Shown: piece after piece, positions 46,801 to 58,933 of the stretch
How the letters are laid out: each line of letters begins with the position of its first letter
Numbering within the stretch: the stretch's first letter is position 1
NCBI GenBank assembly: GCA_947652605.1
Contig: OX393578.1
Location: forward strand, 38,321,470-38,385,469
Direction: 5' to 3'
Source of the DNA: Elmis aenea
Lineage: Eukaryota; Arthropoda; Insecta; Coleoptera; Elmidae
DNA: 64,000 nucleotides
The notes under the pieces: model-generated
The model's database searches: none
What the model was told of the DNA's origin: nothing
Seen by the model: only the letters and a program-made list of their open reading frames with translations
Made by a program: the position numbers and the translations under genes

Positions 46801-47928
46801 AACAAAAAAAATAGTTTATGGCATCTGTCTTCCAGGGCATGTATTCTGTGTTTTGTGTTATTTAGTGTTATCGAATTGTTTTAAATAACTGATAAACCAC
46901 CCTAGTACTAATATAATAAAAATATGTAAATATGTAAATATATCTTTTTCTATATATTTCTTCTTTTTATGAATTTATTTTGATTATTACAGTAAAAAAA
47001 CTTTAACTTTGTAATATTTAATTTTTCTAAAAGTAATACTTACTATAAAATTTACGCCTTTAGCTGCTAAGATCTAATAGGCTGTTAGGAAAACGCTTTC
47101 AGGGTTAAAAATAAACAATGATAGACTGCTAAGATAAAGAGTGATGAACGAATATATGGCGGGGAAATATGGAGGGGGAAATTAGTTTTGCTATGTTGTT
47201 TTCTGCTAGTGTACTAGAAAGAGATGTAAATATGACATTACGTGTATTATTACTTCTGCACTTCGACTAAAATTTAGTTCCCCCTTAAGTGATTTGTTTT
47301 TGTTACCTCTACGATGACATTTATGTAAAATCCGCGATAGGCAACTGTTTTTTTTTAAAAACATAGTATACATTTTTTTGTTGATTCGAATAGAGAATTT
47401 AATTCTGAATCCGACCATGTACTCAAAAAGTAGGCATACATGAGAAAATTTTCGAGAAAAATCAGTTCAAAGTTTATTCAAATTATAGCAAACAGTCTAT
47501 TTAACCTAACAAAAAACGATCAAATCTTAAAAATTATACGGCAACTATTAATGAAAATGTGAAAAAAATTAATTATTAATAAAAATAAAAACAAATAAAC
47601 GCCGACATAAAAAATTAGATTTTAATGTATTCAAAATGGCCGCCACTGCTGATTTTTCTCGAATTTTTTTAATGTATGCCTACTTTTTGAGTACATGGTC
47701 GGATTCAGAATTAAATTCTCTATCCGAATCAACAAAAAAATGTATACTATGTAATTTAAAAAAAAAACAGTTGCCTATCGCGGATTTGACATATGTCATC
47801 GTAGAGGTAACAAAAACACATCACTTAATAGAGAATTTCTCGCTGATTTCAAATATATAAGGGTTGTTGGGGTTATTCTCAATACTTGCAAAGTTATAGG
47901 GGTGCGACAGTCAAACTGAATCACCCGG

Positions 47929-49190
47929 TATATTTAATTTTTAAGATTTCTCAAACACGTAATTACTAGCGCCTCCACCATAGTGTATAGGTAAAAATAT
48001 AATTTTATACGTGAATTTTTAACACAAAGCAAATTCAGCATCAACTTATTTGACGAAACTTATAATAAAGCTCAAACTTGTATAAAAAAAAAACATTATT
48101 GTTTGGTTTAAAATATGTTCATAAATCAATACATAGGAACTACCACTAACCGTATTTTTCCCGGTTTTTTTTCCAAAGAAGTCAAGGAAAATCGTCCTGC
48201 GTCTTATATGGTCGTAATAGAAGTGTTTTTTATTTATTCCAAAAAATTCCTTCAAATTTGGAGAGCATCTTATATGCCCATGCGCCTTATATGCCAGCGA
48301 ATATTATACTATTTTTAATAGAAGTAATAGTTTTAATGAAAGTAGACTACTATAATGATGCAGCTTGCACAAGAAGATTTTAAAAGCTTTATACAAAAAT
48401 GGTTTATGAAAATATAATGGCATCAGAATAAAAACAATATCAAATTTAAACAAATCATAATGGCACGCAAAACAAGTTTGAGCATTTGCTTAAAACTGTT
48501 TCATAACGTAAAAATCTTCTTTTAAATTTTTCTTTATGGTAGTTTATGAATACCAATCGAAACCAACTGTGAAAATAATGTTAAACTTCCTTTACCTAAT
48601 TTATCTTTAAAAAATCAAATTGTGCCGGATAAATTCTCACACACGTAGGTTTTCACTTTCTATATCCATATACGCGATTTTCTCCCCTACCGAAACGCAA
48701 TAAATTATCCATTACGTCATCTTTGATGTTTTACTCCATTTCTTTGTAAATTCCTAAAAGAAAGTGTAACATAACGCGTTTCTTTATCTACCACAACAAA
48801 GAACGGTCTAACATTGTCACTGGATTCTTCTTTATTTATTATTTCATTGTTGGATAAGTATTGAAATTTACCTTGAAAAATACATTATATTCTGTATGAG
48901 AGTATTTAACTAATAACAGGTAAAATTGTTTTATTTTATGATATATGATAGTTACGTTTTAAACCAAAAGAGGCCTAATTATTTGAACGATTATTTATTT
49001 ATTACTAAATTATGTGTATACAAGCGCTTACATTTACTTGTCTAGCAACTTGTTTACTGCATATCACTGACTAACTAACTGAAACAACTAATTAACTGAT
49101 TCTAGGTAGATTGTCGCTCACTTTTTAATACAATTATCTCTTGTTCAGGAATGTATTTTTCGTGTATTCGCATTTGGAAATGCCTTAAAT
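47929..49190. other. Non-coding stretch
   Basis: AT-rich. At about 48140-48300 GCGTCTTATATGG and GCGCCTTATATGCC occur with CCGTATTTTTCCCGG, vaguely like a pogo-type miniature element, but no clean termini were found. Confidence 0.4.
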
Positions 49191-49444
49191 CAGTGGTTTC
49201 CAACCTTTTTGTACCCTCGCCCCCTTTTCCGTAAAAAAAAATGCGCTCCTCTCACTTTTCGTAAAAATCTAATTACATAAATACTGTCCTAATATAATAA
49301 TTATTTAATGGGCTACGAAACAACATACCATATTCTGTATAAATAAAGTTCTTTTTGTTTGTTTGTGTTCAAAAATAATATATTTTACCATGTGCAATAG
49401 TCTCGCGCCCCCTAAGAGGGCGCCCCACAGGTTTGAAACCACTG
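49191..49444. mobile_element. hAT-like MITE, CAGTGGTTTCCAACC ends
   Basis: Starts CAGTGGTTTCCAACCTTTTT and ends GGTTTGAAACCACTG. Flanks CCTTAAAT and CCTTTATT agree at 6 of 8 positions, so this is an older insertion. CGCCCCC-type subterminal sequence at both sides. Confidence 0.8.
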
Positions 49445-49659
49445 CCTTTATTTTCCTTTAGCCGCTTGGAGTTTCGTACACTGGTCTTCCTAGAATATCG
49501 CGCCCCCCTTTCGGATCATTGTTCTTAAACGCGATGTTCAGGAACTGATTTACAATATTATAAACTTTTTCTTTACTTCATGGGTTAGGCCGAAATGACT
49601 TGCTCCGTCTTCACATTGCCTTGCCAATTTTTTTGTTGTCTGCCAAAGTTATAGTTTAA

Positions 49660-49760
49660 CCCTCTCGCTACGACGGGCGACTAGAGTAGCCCTCCGCGAA
49701 ACGCCATTGTATACACGATGGGCGACCTGTGGTCGCTCTCCGCAAAACTCAATTTGCGGT
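49660..49760. mobile_element. One-sided piggyBac-like end (TTAACCCT)
   Basis: TTAACCCTCTCGCTACGACG followed by two related blocks GACGGGCGACTAGAGTAGCC and GATGGGCGACCTGTGGTCGC. TTAA-CCCT with subterminal repeats resembles the complete TTAA elements in the window, but no right end was found. Confidence 0.45.
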
Positions 49761-50450
49761 TTTAATATACTGTCACATATTGCACATATCATCAAGTAAA
49801 AATTCTTAAAATGTATTTAAAAGTATTTCAAAACTACCATTTCCACAGCTAGAGTTAAAAAGCAACCATTTATTAAACCCAAAGCATTTTGTTTATGTAA
49901 AACGAATGGTTTTTGAAGCAAATATAGCAAAAGTTTTACAAATCATCAGTCACTAAAATATAAAAGATCATGGATTGTTTACACGAATTATCAAAATTCT
50001 AAAGAAGGGCATATGTGTGACCATCTGGACGTAGAGAATTGCGGCGTTTCGTATCCAGGAACACAACATTATCTATTACTTAATTTTGCTACTATTTATT
50101 ACTATTTTTGTCCTAATTCAAACAATTTTAAGAAAACAGGATTTATACACTAGAATATAACACCTTACTTTCGAAAAAGTAAACGTTTTTAGTGCTTAAA
50201 ACTACTGTACATCGACAAACGTATTTGAGACAATAATAAATACGGTAAAAAGTAACCGTTGGATTCACAGAACGGATATTTCAGACTGTACTGCTATTTC
50301 TATTAATTATCGTAAACAACACTTCTTTTGATATTGAGTTTGCAATCCACTATGTCAAAAAAGCGATTGTTGCGCTCTCTGTTTAACTCTTGCCTAGTTA
50401 AAATTGAGTTTCGGCCGCCATGGGAGAGTGGGCACACTGGCGCGTCGTAT
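49761..50450. other. Non-coding stretch
   Basis: AT-rich sequence with nothing recognisable until the GC-rich block begins near 50404. Confidence 0.45.
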
Positions 50451-50452
50451 CG

Positions 50453-50575
50453 TTCAGTAGGGATGTTTTAGCGGAGACGGCGTTTCATTCAGCGGCGTGT
50501 TTAAGCGGAGACGGCTTCTTGTTCAGCGGCGTATTCTAGCAGAAAGAGCGCCTCGTTCGGCAGAGACGTAGCGGT
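50453..50575. repeat. 34-bp GC-rich imperfect tandem repeat
   Basis: Units start TTCAGTAGGG (50453), TTCAGCGGCG (50488), TTCAGCGGCG (50522) and TTCGGCAGAG (50556) and carry AGCGGAGACGGC. This is one of the few GC-rich spots of the window. A 37-codon ATG frame with good context (GCCGCCATGG) opens at 50419 but resembles no protein. Confidence 0.7.
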
Positions 50576-52482
50576 AGTCGGTATTTATACATCCTTTCTA
50601 GATGTTCTTGCCAATTGTTGCTATATGTTAATATTCTTTCGCTTACATGTTAAACTCAACCAAAAGAATGTCTTCCTATTTTATTCTAGCTAATCTTGAA
50701 CATTCTTTTGTCCAAAAAACTTCATTACCGAAACTTATATTCTCCTCCAATATTCCTTTCTTGTTTTACTAGACATACCGTTACTTTATACTAGGGTACC
50801 TTAATAAACAGGGTATGGTCAGCCGAGAACAAGTTTCTATTGGCTGAGGTGTATATACGGTCGAGTTTCGCTTGCCGCTAGGCTGAGACCTCCAGATTTC
50901 AAATAATTAGTATGGAGCGCATAGGGGAATATTCATATTTTATTTTTTTCTTGCGTGTTCAGAGTGTTTAAGTGTGTTCTAAGACTTTAAAAGACATTAG
51001 TGATAGTTGTGTAAGTTATTACCATACGTAAATTTCATAAGTTAAGTTAAATACAATTATTCTTTTAATTTTTAAGAAAATGTGCGATGTATTATTGGTC
51101 TACATCGAACTTAATAGCAATGATTGGGATTAATAATGTAATTTTATGATAAAAAATGAAATTAAATTGATGAACCTATACTTTTCAGTTGCTCATTGGA
51201 CATAAAAAAAAAGTTTATTATAACGTCTTGTGTTTTATTCCTTACATGCCTACACCCCATGATACACGGCGTGTGTCATGGGTTGCATGCCTACCATGGA
51301 AATACGCCCTCCGTAAATGTTTTTTAAACATTAATAGCTGATAACAATTGTTAATCCTTCATTTTACTCATTTTTTAATTGCTATACCTATTATTGCATC
51401 TATTTTATACAACTTTAACTTCATGTTTCTTCTTGTATTTAAAAGTTATGTTTATTATACTGCATATCGTGTGGTATTTGTGCAGTTTGTTACTATTTTC
51501 GAAGGAGCATGCCGAACGGATCTGATGTTTAATACATTCTAAATTATAAAAAAGATCTTTGCTGTTTTATAAACATTTTGAAACATTTTATTATTACGCT
51601 TTACATGAAAACAATTCTATATAAGTTAACATTTTAAGAATTAAAACAATTTGATTAAAACACATCGTGTAGCACTCAAAGCACATTTATTATGGTCATT
51701 TTAAACATAAAAAAGTAAAATCGGTAATAATTTATAAGCAGTAGCAGAAAAAAAACTTGCTTTAATAGAATACAAACAAAAACGATGCTGGTGAAAACTA
51801 ATAACAATTTATTATCGCTGCAAAGCTGTGTAAAGCCTAGGAACAAACGTTTTGCACTTAAAATATGTCAGTGTAATTTAAAGCGTGCTCTAGTTGGATA
51901 TATCATTTAAGTATTTTATTATCAACAAATATAATAAATTATACTTAAAAGTGTGAGCCAGTATAGAAAAATGTCGAACCATAGTAATATAATAACATGG
52001 TGCAGGAAAGAAACGACGCTGCAAAAAACGTGCTATAAAGACAAAATGGAATAAAGTTCATTGAACGTCGTGCTATCGACGGAAAATTGCCTCTTTATTA
52101 AATAAACTTCCCATATTTTAGAAGAAATTGACTTGACATTCTCATACCTATCCCATGACTCAAAAAGTAAAAAAAAAAACAAAAAAGGTTTAGAAAGTTC
52201 AGGAGCGGATATATGAATTGATCTAGTAGGTGATTCTTTATTGTTTTAGCGACATTTATTTTACATTTCTTAGTTTTTCTATTTGTTAACATTTAAAATG
52301 TGTGTCAGGAACTGAAAAACATACATTAGGTACCTATAGCTATGTGTGAATCAAAAGTAAATTTAGGATGTTACAATATTCCATCGCGGCAAACTTTTTA
52401 GTAAAATATTGAATTGCAAAAGCTTTACATTTGCCATAATAATAATACGTTTTACTACGTGCTATTATTTAAATGAAGTTGT
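50576..52482. other. Non-coding stretch with a promoter-like patch
   Basis: No protein recognised. At about 50825-50900 the motif CTGAGGTGTATATACGGTCG gives a TATA-like box followed by moderately GC-rich sequence, and a GTAAGT lies at 51012. It could be a promoter and first exon, but nothing confirms it. The remaining 1.4 kb is AT-rich. Confidence 0.35.
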
Positions 52483-52729
52483 TTAACGCTCGAGCGGACG
52501 CGCCCTGTATTTTACACGCCCGGGTGCGTGGCGTACTATGTCCATAGCACATTTAAAAACAATAACTCCTATGTTTGATATTTTTATTGTTTGTTTGTTT
52601 TTGATAATGTGATCTTGTATATACAAAAATACTGCTACAACTTATGATAAAATATCTGCATGTAACAAATTATATATCATTTTAATAAAAGTTGTTTCGC
52701 AATATAATGAACATTATATTTCCAAAAAT

Positions 52730-52997
52730 TAACGAGCTCGGTGGCTGGTTATGTTAACAACCTAACTTGTAATCGGGAGGTCGTGGGTTCGATTCCCAGG
52801 GCCGACTGTCGTTGTAGAGGTTTCAGGTGGTTTCCTTTACAGTTAAGGCAAATGCTGTGGCAGTACTTCCACCTATCCTTGCCCATCCTTGACTATCCAC
52901 ATTCTCACCCATTATACTTGTACCTCTAACGACTGAAGAGGGGGTCGATCCCCCTATAGCAGTCTGGCGCGCGAGCGGAACACACACGTGAACCACC
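52730..52997 (+). mobile_element. tRNA-derived SINE with tRNA-Thr-like head
   Basis: The head has an A-box-like TGGCTGGTTATG, an anticodon-loop-like CTTGTAA (TGT, Thr) and a perfect B box GGTTCGATTCC, the internal RNA polymerase III promoter. The body (TTTCAGGTGGTTTCC, GGCAAATGCTGTGG, CTTCCACCTATCC) matches the SINE split by an hAT-like element at 5270-7517. The direct repeat TCCAAAAAT (52721-52729 and 52998-53006) is a likely target duplication. The acceptor stem does not pair as in a real tRNA. Confidence 0.8.
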
Positions 52998-53184
52998 TCC
53001 AAAAATATGTTAAACATTCAACACACAAATCTAAATAAAAGTTGTAAAAGTTTCTTTTTTATTTGAATTACTGCCAGCACTAAATGTCTGAAAAATTAGG
53101 TATGTAGTTTTAACATAATTTATGAAAAGTACCTAAATGATTGCAAGAATCAAATTTTATTGTTGTGTTCAAAATTTTTCCTTA

Positions 53185-53324
53185 TGGTGCCTGTCCACGT
53201 GAGAGTAAACTACTCTCGATAGCAGCGTCGCCAAGGATACAGCCCCTGAGAGTAACTCGCGATTGGCTGTATCCTTGGCGACGCTGCTATCGAGAGTTGT
53301 TTACTCTCACGTGGACAGGCACCA
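53185..53324. mobile_element. 140-bp near-perfect palindrome, TSD TTA
   Basis: Arms of about 57 bp (TGGTGCCTGTCCACGTGAGA and its inverse, GGATACAGCC with GGCTGTATCC) pair almost without mismatch around a short core. TTA lies on both sides (53182-53184, 53325-53327), the target size of PIF/Harbinger-type MITEs. Confidence 0.8.
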
Positions 53325-53344
53325 TTAGAGTGAAATAGTGTATT

Positions 53345-53630
53345 ACATAACAAGAGTTTTAAGAAGCATATTACGCACGAGTGGAAAAGTTGGGCACGAA
53401 GCCGCGTAGCGGCAAGTGCGTATTTTCACGAGTGCGTAATTGCTTTACAACTCGTGTTATGTAGCTTACTTTTTCTACGATCACATAATACCTACGATTT
53501 TAACGGCTTTTTGGCTAATAGACACATGTAATTACGTTGTCTTGTCAATTTTGACATTTATAGAAGTGTGCGTTTTGTTTACCGTGCGTTATTACTCACT
53601 TAATAGGCATGCAGGAAGTGTTTGACGTGA
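53345..53630. mobile_element. GC-hairpin element, ATTACGCACGAGTGG family
   Basis: ATTACGCACGAGTGGAAAA pairs with TTTTCACGAGTGCGTAAT around GCCGCGTAGCGGC. It is flanked by CATAACAAGAG and CTCGTGTTATG. The downstream TTTTTCTACGATCACATAAT and TTTTGGCTAATAG are shared with 61905-62180. Confidence 0.65.
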
Positions 53631-53867
53631 GTCTACTTTGATAATTTCTTTAAAAAACTGCTTTTTGCTTACCATAGGTAGGGACCCACTTACTATACAT
53701 GCAGGCTGCACCGTAAGAGTCATTTACATTGGTGGTCGTAAAAAAATATTTGAATTACGATATCGTACTGAATTGGAAGTTGAAATGACACTGAAAGAAC
53801 ACATAAAGTCTTTTTTCTGAGTCCATCCATAAAATCAGTTGTTTTCGATCAAATTTTAGGCTGGAAA

Positions 53868-53985
53868 ATACATCTTTACTGGCCTATGCCAGAAAGTAAC
53901 TGGTTGTCATTGTAATCAGTTGTCTTTACCGACTTAAGCCGGAAAGCAGCTGGTTGCCATGGTGATGAGTTGTTTTTTGATTTGC
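53868..53985. repeat. Two-copy imperfect tandem repeat, about 58 bp
   Basis: TTTACTGGCCTATGCCAGAA...ACTGGTTGTCATTGTAATCAGTTGT is followed by TTTACCGACTTAAGCCGGAA...GCTGGTTGCCATGGTGATGAGTTGT. Non-coding. Confidence 0.6.
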
Positions 53986-54094
53986 GCTGTCAAACAAACG
54001 TCATTATACCAGCAAGAGAATTTTTACCTATAGTTTGTTAAGTTATTGTTTAATTATGCATGGTGACGATAGTCATTTTGGTGTCAGTGGCGAA

Positions 54095-54255
54095 CGCAGA
54101 AAAAATATTGTACGTAACGTACCCGTAAAGTGTCTTTACTGGACTCGTAAGCTTTTAGGACTCGCTTACGGCTCGTCACAAAATTGCCTGCTCGTCCCAA
54201 AGTTGCCTACTCGTCCAGTAAAGTGCCACTTTCCGGTCTTGTTACGTAAATAACT
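54095..54255. mobile_element. GC-hairpin element, ACGTAAC family
   Basis: TGTACGTAACG...GTAAAGTGTCTTTACTGGAC pairs with GTCCAGTAAAGTGCCACTTT...GTTACGTAAA. The inner CTCGTAAGC and GCTTACGGCTCG form a second hairpin. Not related in sequence to the neighbouring hairpin at 53345, only in design. Confidence 0.6.
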
Positions 54256-54344
54256 ATTACGATTAGATCTAGAAACAGGGTTACTACCTTGAATTTTATA
54301 ACATTGGCGTATATTATAATTCAGCGCGCCCGCTCGAGGGTTAA

Positions 54345-56704
54345 AATATAAAAGTACCAGAACGGGTTGGACTTTCTAACGTTAGAAACCACTATAAAAT
54401 TGTACCATGTTATTTCAAAAATAGCCCAAATTTCATTTATAGCTAAAATTGACGGATGTTAATTATTTTAAAGGGGATATTTGATCTTAGCGTGTCCTGG
54501 GATTTTAACTGCTAGGAGGTAAGTGATGCTTTATTTTAATAACTATATTGGTTTTACATGGAATTAATGCTCCTTTATTAGTCGAACTACATCTAAGCTA
54601 ATCTTAACAGCCAATATAAACACTAGTCTAATCAAAAGACAAAATACCCGGCTCACTTCAATATTCCCAGATTACTTCAATGTTGGCAACCCATGAAATA
54701 AAGGCATCCTAAACCACTCCTTATAACAACGTTTTGGAAAATTAATATTCATGAGAAAGTTGTAATAAAATCGTATCTTCCTATCGCTAATTTAATTAAC
54801 ACAACATTTTTGGAAACTTGGTTGTAATATGCTATTGTCATTAGCTTATTTCAGAAAATAGATACGTAAGTACTTTAAAAATCGTTGTAAGTATATCATT
54901 ATTTTTCACTATCGAAACTTTGTATGCAGCGTTTCAGTTTCTTCTCCAAACGTGTTTAATATACATAAATGAATTTACCTTTAAATTTTTTACCTATTTC
55001 ATATTTTTCTGAGAACTGTTTAAATAATCTGATACAAAAACGTAACTTTTGTGAATCAAATGAAAAACGTGTGGCTTTGTCATGGTGGTAATGTGGTTTG
55101 ACATTTTGTTAAACTTCCGTTTTAGTATCATAGCACTCGTTATTATGTTTTCAAACGTTGTTTCCACAAATCTCTCCCTGGACAAAAATAATTTCAAATG
55201 AATTTTCACCGCTTACCTTTCTTTGCAGCGCTTTGCTAATCCCCTTAAACTTCCAAATTAATGAAAATGGTGAAAATAGAATTAAAACTTTTAATTTGCT
55301 TATATAATGTGAAAATAAGAGATTAAATCTCCGAATATATTAACGCATTTAAGGAACTTTTTATTGTGAAAAAGGATACAAAAATTGACTTTTTGACCTG
55401 TACAATTTAATATTAATTTTTTTTTTCATCTTATAATATTTTTTTCCGTTTTAGTTTTATAATTTGTACGTGCTCGTCGAATGAAATTTCTTAACGATAA
55501 AAATTAAATAGAATAACAAATAACAAAATAATTACATTTGAACATTTTTTTTTATTAGAAAGTATTCAAAAAATTAATATAACCTGCATTATTTTGGTAA
55601 AATTTTTAGTTTTAAATTTTATTTTACAATCTTCTTTCTATTGTTATAATTTAAATTGTATGTTTTAAATTTTTTTTTATTTAGCTTTTAAGATGTTTAA
55701 AAAAATGTACAGCTTGGGTCTGCAAATCTTGTAAAAGATTAAGAAATAAATTTTAATTAGCTATTAGGTTAACAGCTATTCCACACACGCTATTTCTCAA
55801 TATGTTTTTTATCAACATTTCTATTCTATATCGTTCCCCATTTCTTCTTTTCAATTTATGATTTCGTTTGATATTACTATGCATTAACTATTAACCAACG
55901 TTGGGTTAAGTTTAACGCTAAACTATAAATAAAATTTAAACTTGCAAATGACTTAAGTGGTAGTAGTTGTCAAATCTGCTAGTTAGCTGTGAAACAGTGG
56001 CGCACCTTTATGTGAACCAAGTTATTGCTTCTTTTTTATGTATTTTAAAGACATTACAAGAATAAAAATGGTAGAACAGCATGACACTAATAAATTTATT
56101 TAATTTCCATGACAATGATCTAAATTATATTACGAAGGCACGAAATAATAACAAAGAATGCGAGAAACAAATTCCCTTTTCCGAGGAATATTAATAAACG
56201 AGCAACGCAAACGAAACACGAAAACAATTCTCATTATTTTTATAATTGCCATTCTTTCTCGTTTGACTAATACATATTTAACAGCAGCACTCACTGGTTA
56301 AGTTATGATGTTCGTTTTTTGTATTATCTAGGCGGAGTTTTACAGCATTTTCCTGGAAAGTACTGATAACAAGACAATTACTGGAGCGCGCGTGATTCAA
56401 TCTAAATACTAAACCAGTTTCAAGAAGTTATTAATCTCGACTAGCGCCGCAAAGTCCTGGTATGTGACTTAAGAGTACGTAGTTTTACTAGAGTTGGTTC
56501 CGATCCAAACTTTAGTTTAATATTCAGTAAGTCATGCGTTAAGACATTACCACTGCGAGTTTAAAGCAATAAAACGAGTCAGAACTTCCTATTCGAGCGA
56601 TATTTTTCATCAATAGATTTACATTTTTTAAGTTATCTAGCTTTCGAAGTACCAATAAAGTACGATATAGAATCTTATAACAAAGTCTCTAAATATTAAA
56701 AATA
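54345..56704. other. Intron-like non-coding stretch
   Basis: 2.3 kb of AT-rich DNA. Nothing recognisable. Confidence 0.5.
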
Positions 56705-57312
56705 ACTTATTTGTTTTGTCGTAACGAGGTTGTAGACAACCTAGCTAGAGAAGCTACCTTTCTGCCAGTCAACAAGAATATTGCCTTACTTGACGATGTC
56801 AATAATCAATTCAAAATTCACGCCAGCACTCTGTGGAGACAAAGTTGGAATCGGTTCGCACAGTCTTCACCTACACAATATAGTTTAATACACCCCACTT
56901 TACCGCAAATACTAGTAGTTCCACACATAACATCTTTCAATGTCAGCAAATCATATTCGGCAACCATTAGCTGACTAAAATTAAATCATGGCAACTTTCC
57001 CTCCCATCTTCATAAAATCGGAATAAACCATAGCCCAGCATGTTCATGTGACGGGCAGTCTTACGGAGACTTAAACCATCTATTCTTTGCGTGTAGTCTT
57101 AATACAATTTTCACAGAAAAGCTCTATAAAGATCTGATATCGTTGGGGGTGCACCTCCCTGTTAACTCCTATTTGTAATATCAAGGGACATTTGTGACGT
57201 TCTCGTTAATTTTACTCGACTTGCTAATTTAAATATTTAAAGATCGATAATATAAAATATCTGTGGCTGATGGACTACAGTCCAATGCCAAACAACCCCA
57301 AAAAAAAAAATA
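56705..57312 (+). pseudogene. 3' end of a non-LTR retroelement: RNase H edge and C-terminal domain
   Basis: The frame starts at RNEVVDNLAREA, the end of a retroelement RNase H domain, and continues through W-rich spacer to the stop at 57178, broken by one TGA at 56972 (SATIS-stop-LKLNHG, where such proteins have an Arg). After it come the Cys/His residues of the usual C-terminal finger (CSCDGQSYGDLNHLFFAC). The 3' UTR contains GGCTGATGGACTACAGTCC and ends in a poly-A run at about 57300-57311. Because it carries RNase H, it is not the Jockey type of 5590-6828. Confidence 0.75.
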
Positions 57313-57948
57313 TATATATTTGTTTTGTCATATGTGTAGACCCGCTAAGGATTTTTTTATTAAACAATTACTTATCTACGTTCCTGAATTCTTTTAAATA
57401 AGTCAATAAGGCTGTTATTTTTTTTCTTCTGGTTTTTAATTACGAAGCTGCTGCTTTTAAATTTTATTAAATAGTTTCGTTTTGCATATTATCACAATAA
57501 ATAACTGTTCACACTCTAACAATCATTTTCAACGATTTGCTTACATTTTTGGTCTAAAATATACATAAATTATAACCTAAAAAAAATCTTAAAGTTGGCA
57601 TAATTGCTCTTAAGAACAAACAATTGTACAAGAATAAACAATTTAGCAAGCAGCTGAAGAAATACTAGTAAGGAAGTGTCTTAATGTTTGTCACTAGAAT
57701 TTGATCAAGGCTAAACAAATAAATAAACGTTTGGAGAATCATACATGATAGGTGTCGATTGTATTCTGTTTTCTTAAAAATTCTAGCATTTTGCTTGAAA
57801 GAATCATTATCAAAAGTATTAAAATGTTAAAGATAATAAGAGTTTAAGGTAATTTAACATGACCGTATTAGTGACACTTGAAAACAAAAGTTGAATAACG
57901 TCTTCTTTATTTGCATTTAAATTTAGATTTTTTATGTTCCCGTTTGTA
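57313..57948. other. Non-coding stretch
   Basis: AT-rich, nothing recognisable. Confidence 0.5.
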
Positions 57949-58682
57949 CAGAGTGGCCTATTTTCGATGCCCAAACAAGGTATCTCGGTTATTATCAAAG
58001 ATAGAAAAAAACTAAGTGGGTAGTCTCGATTTTTTTTTGAGAGGAATTCTTTGCCGTAAACAGATTTTTGATATCTTTTTTAATTTTCAAAATATAGCCA
58101 AAAACCGTTTTTTGGCACTTTTCAAAAATGTTAAATATCTCGCTTAAACGAAAAGCTAGAGAAAAGCTTTTGAAACATTTTTGCATGGTTTTTCGTCCTT
58201 AATAAGATAGCGATAGTCAATTTTTTTAACGCATATAAATATTGATTTATTACACCTAACTTTCTTATTTTAAATGGCAAACATAGTTGGCTTTGACATA
58301 AATCGAAAGCTTGCTGTTTTGTGCTTTACAAAAATACATGATTTGCTGGTTGCCATTTAAAATAAGAAAGTTAGATGCAATATATCGATATGCGTTTAAA
58401 AAAAATTGACTATAGTATCTTATTAAGGACGAAAAACCATGCAAAAATTTTCTTTAAAATGTTTCCCTATCTTTTTGTTTAAGCGAGATATTAAACATTT
58501 TTGAAAATTGCCAAAAATCAGTTTTTGGCTATATTTCGAAAATTAAAAAAGAGATGAAAAATTTGTTTACGGCAATAAATTCCTCTCAAAAAAAGAAATC
58601 GAGTCTACGTACTTAGTTTTTTTTCTCCATCTCTGATAAAAACCGAGATACCCTGTGTGGGCGTCGAAAATAAGCCACCTTG
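57949..58682. mobile_element. Palindromic element, CAGAGTGGCCTATTTTCG ends
   Basis: Arms of about 330 bp pair from CAGAGTGGCCTATTTTCGA with TCGAAAATAAGCCACCTTG inward to CTAACTTTCTTATTTTAAATGG and its inverse around a spacer near 58320. Non-coding; the small minus-strand frame at 57995-58186 lies in an arm. Confidence 0.85.
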
Positions 58683-58752
58683 TACATTCTTGCACCATAT
58701 TATAATTTATAAGATTGATTATAATTATTATAAAAAAACAACTTAGTGTAGT

Positions 58753-58925
58753 CAGAGGAGTCAAAAAACGTCGCCGGGCCCGGAGAAAAATTTTTGCAAG
58801 TAAATAAATTATTTGGAATTTTTTTTACTAAAAAGCAAATTGTGGGATGATGCCCGGGCTTTTGTGAATCTCGGGCCCGGAAAAATTAACCCCATTCGCC
58901 CCCCCCCCCCTTTTCGACCGCCCTA
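58753..58925. mobile_element. hAT-like MITE with GGGCCCGG blocks, TSD AGTGTAGT
   Basis: Perfect 8-bp duplication AGTGTAGT (58745-58752, 58926-58933). Termini CAGAGGAGTCAAAAA and TTTTCGACCGCCCTA match at about two thirds of positions. GCCGGGCCCGGAG and CTCGGGCCCGGA lie inside, with a C12 run near the right end. Confidence 0.75.
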
Positions 58926-58933
58926 AGTGTAGT

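Larger units (their letters stand above)
45249..47928. mobile_element. 2.7-kb palindromic element, CCGGGTGATTCAGTTTGACTG ends
   Basis: CCGGGTGATTCAGTTTGAC at the left and GTCAAACTGAATCACCCGG at the right pair perfectly and are flanked by TA. The outer arm is about 120 bp. A second inverted pair lies at the right side (47277-47470 with 47638-47850, sharing GTTACCTCTACGATGACAT and CTCAAAAAGTAGGCATACAT). The left half has been displaced by a BEL/Pao fragment and an hAT-family scrap. Confidence 0.85.
52487..54340. mobile_element. piggyBac-like element, TTAA with CGAGCGG(G/A)CGCGC ends
   Basis: TTAA at 52483-52486 and 54341-54344. Termini CGCTCGAGCGGACGCGCC and GCGCGCCCGCTCGAGGG are inverted copies with three mismatches. 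No transposase frame is visible. It hosts a SINE, a TTA-flanked palindrome and two GC-hairpin elements, so it is the oldest layer here. Confidence 0.75.

Noticed and set aside
48140..48300. pogo/Tigger-like miniature element
   Set aside because: Some typical words (GCGTCTTATATGG, CCGTATTTTTCCCGG) are present, but no inverted termini or TA duplication could be defined.
52730..52805. Functional tRNA-Thr gene
   Set aside because: The B box and anticodon loop are good, but acceptor and D stems do not pair, and the sequence continues into a SINE body with a second copy elsewhere.
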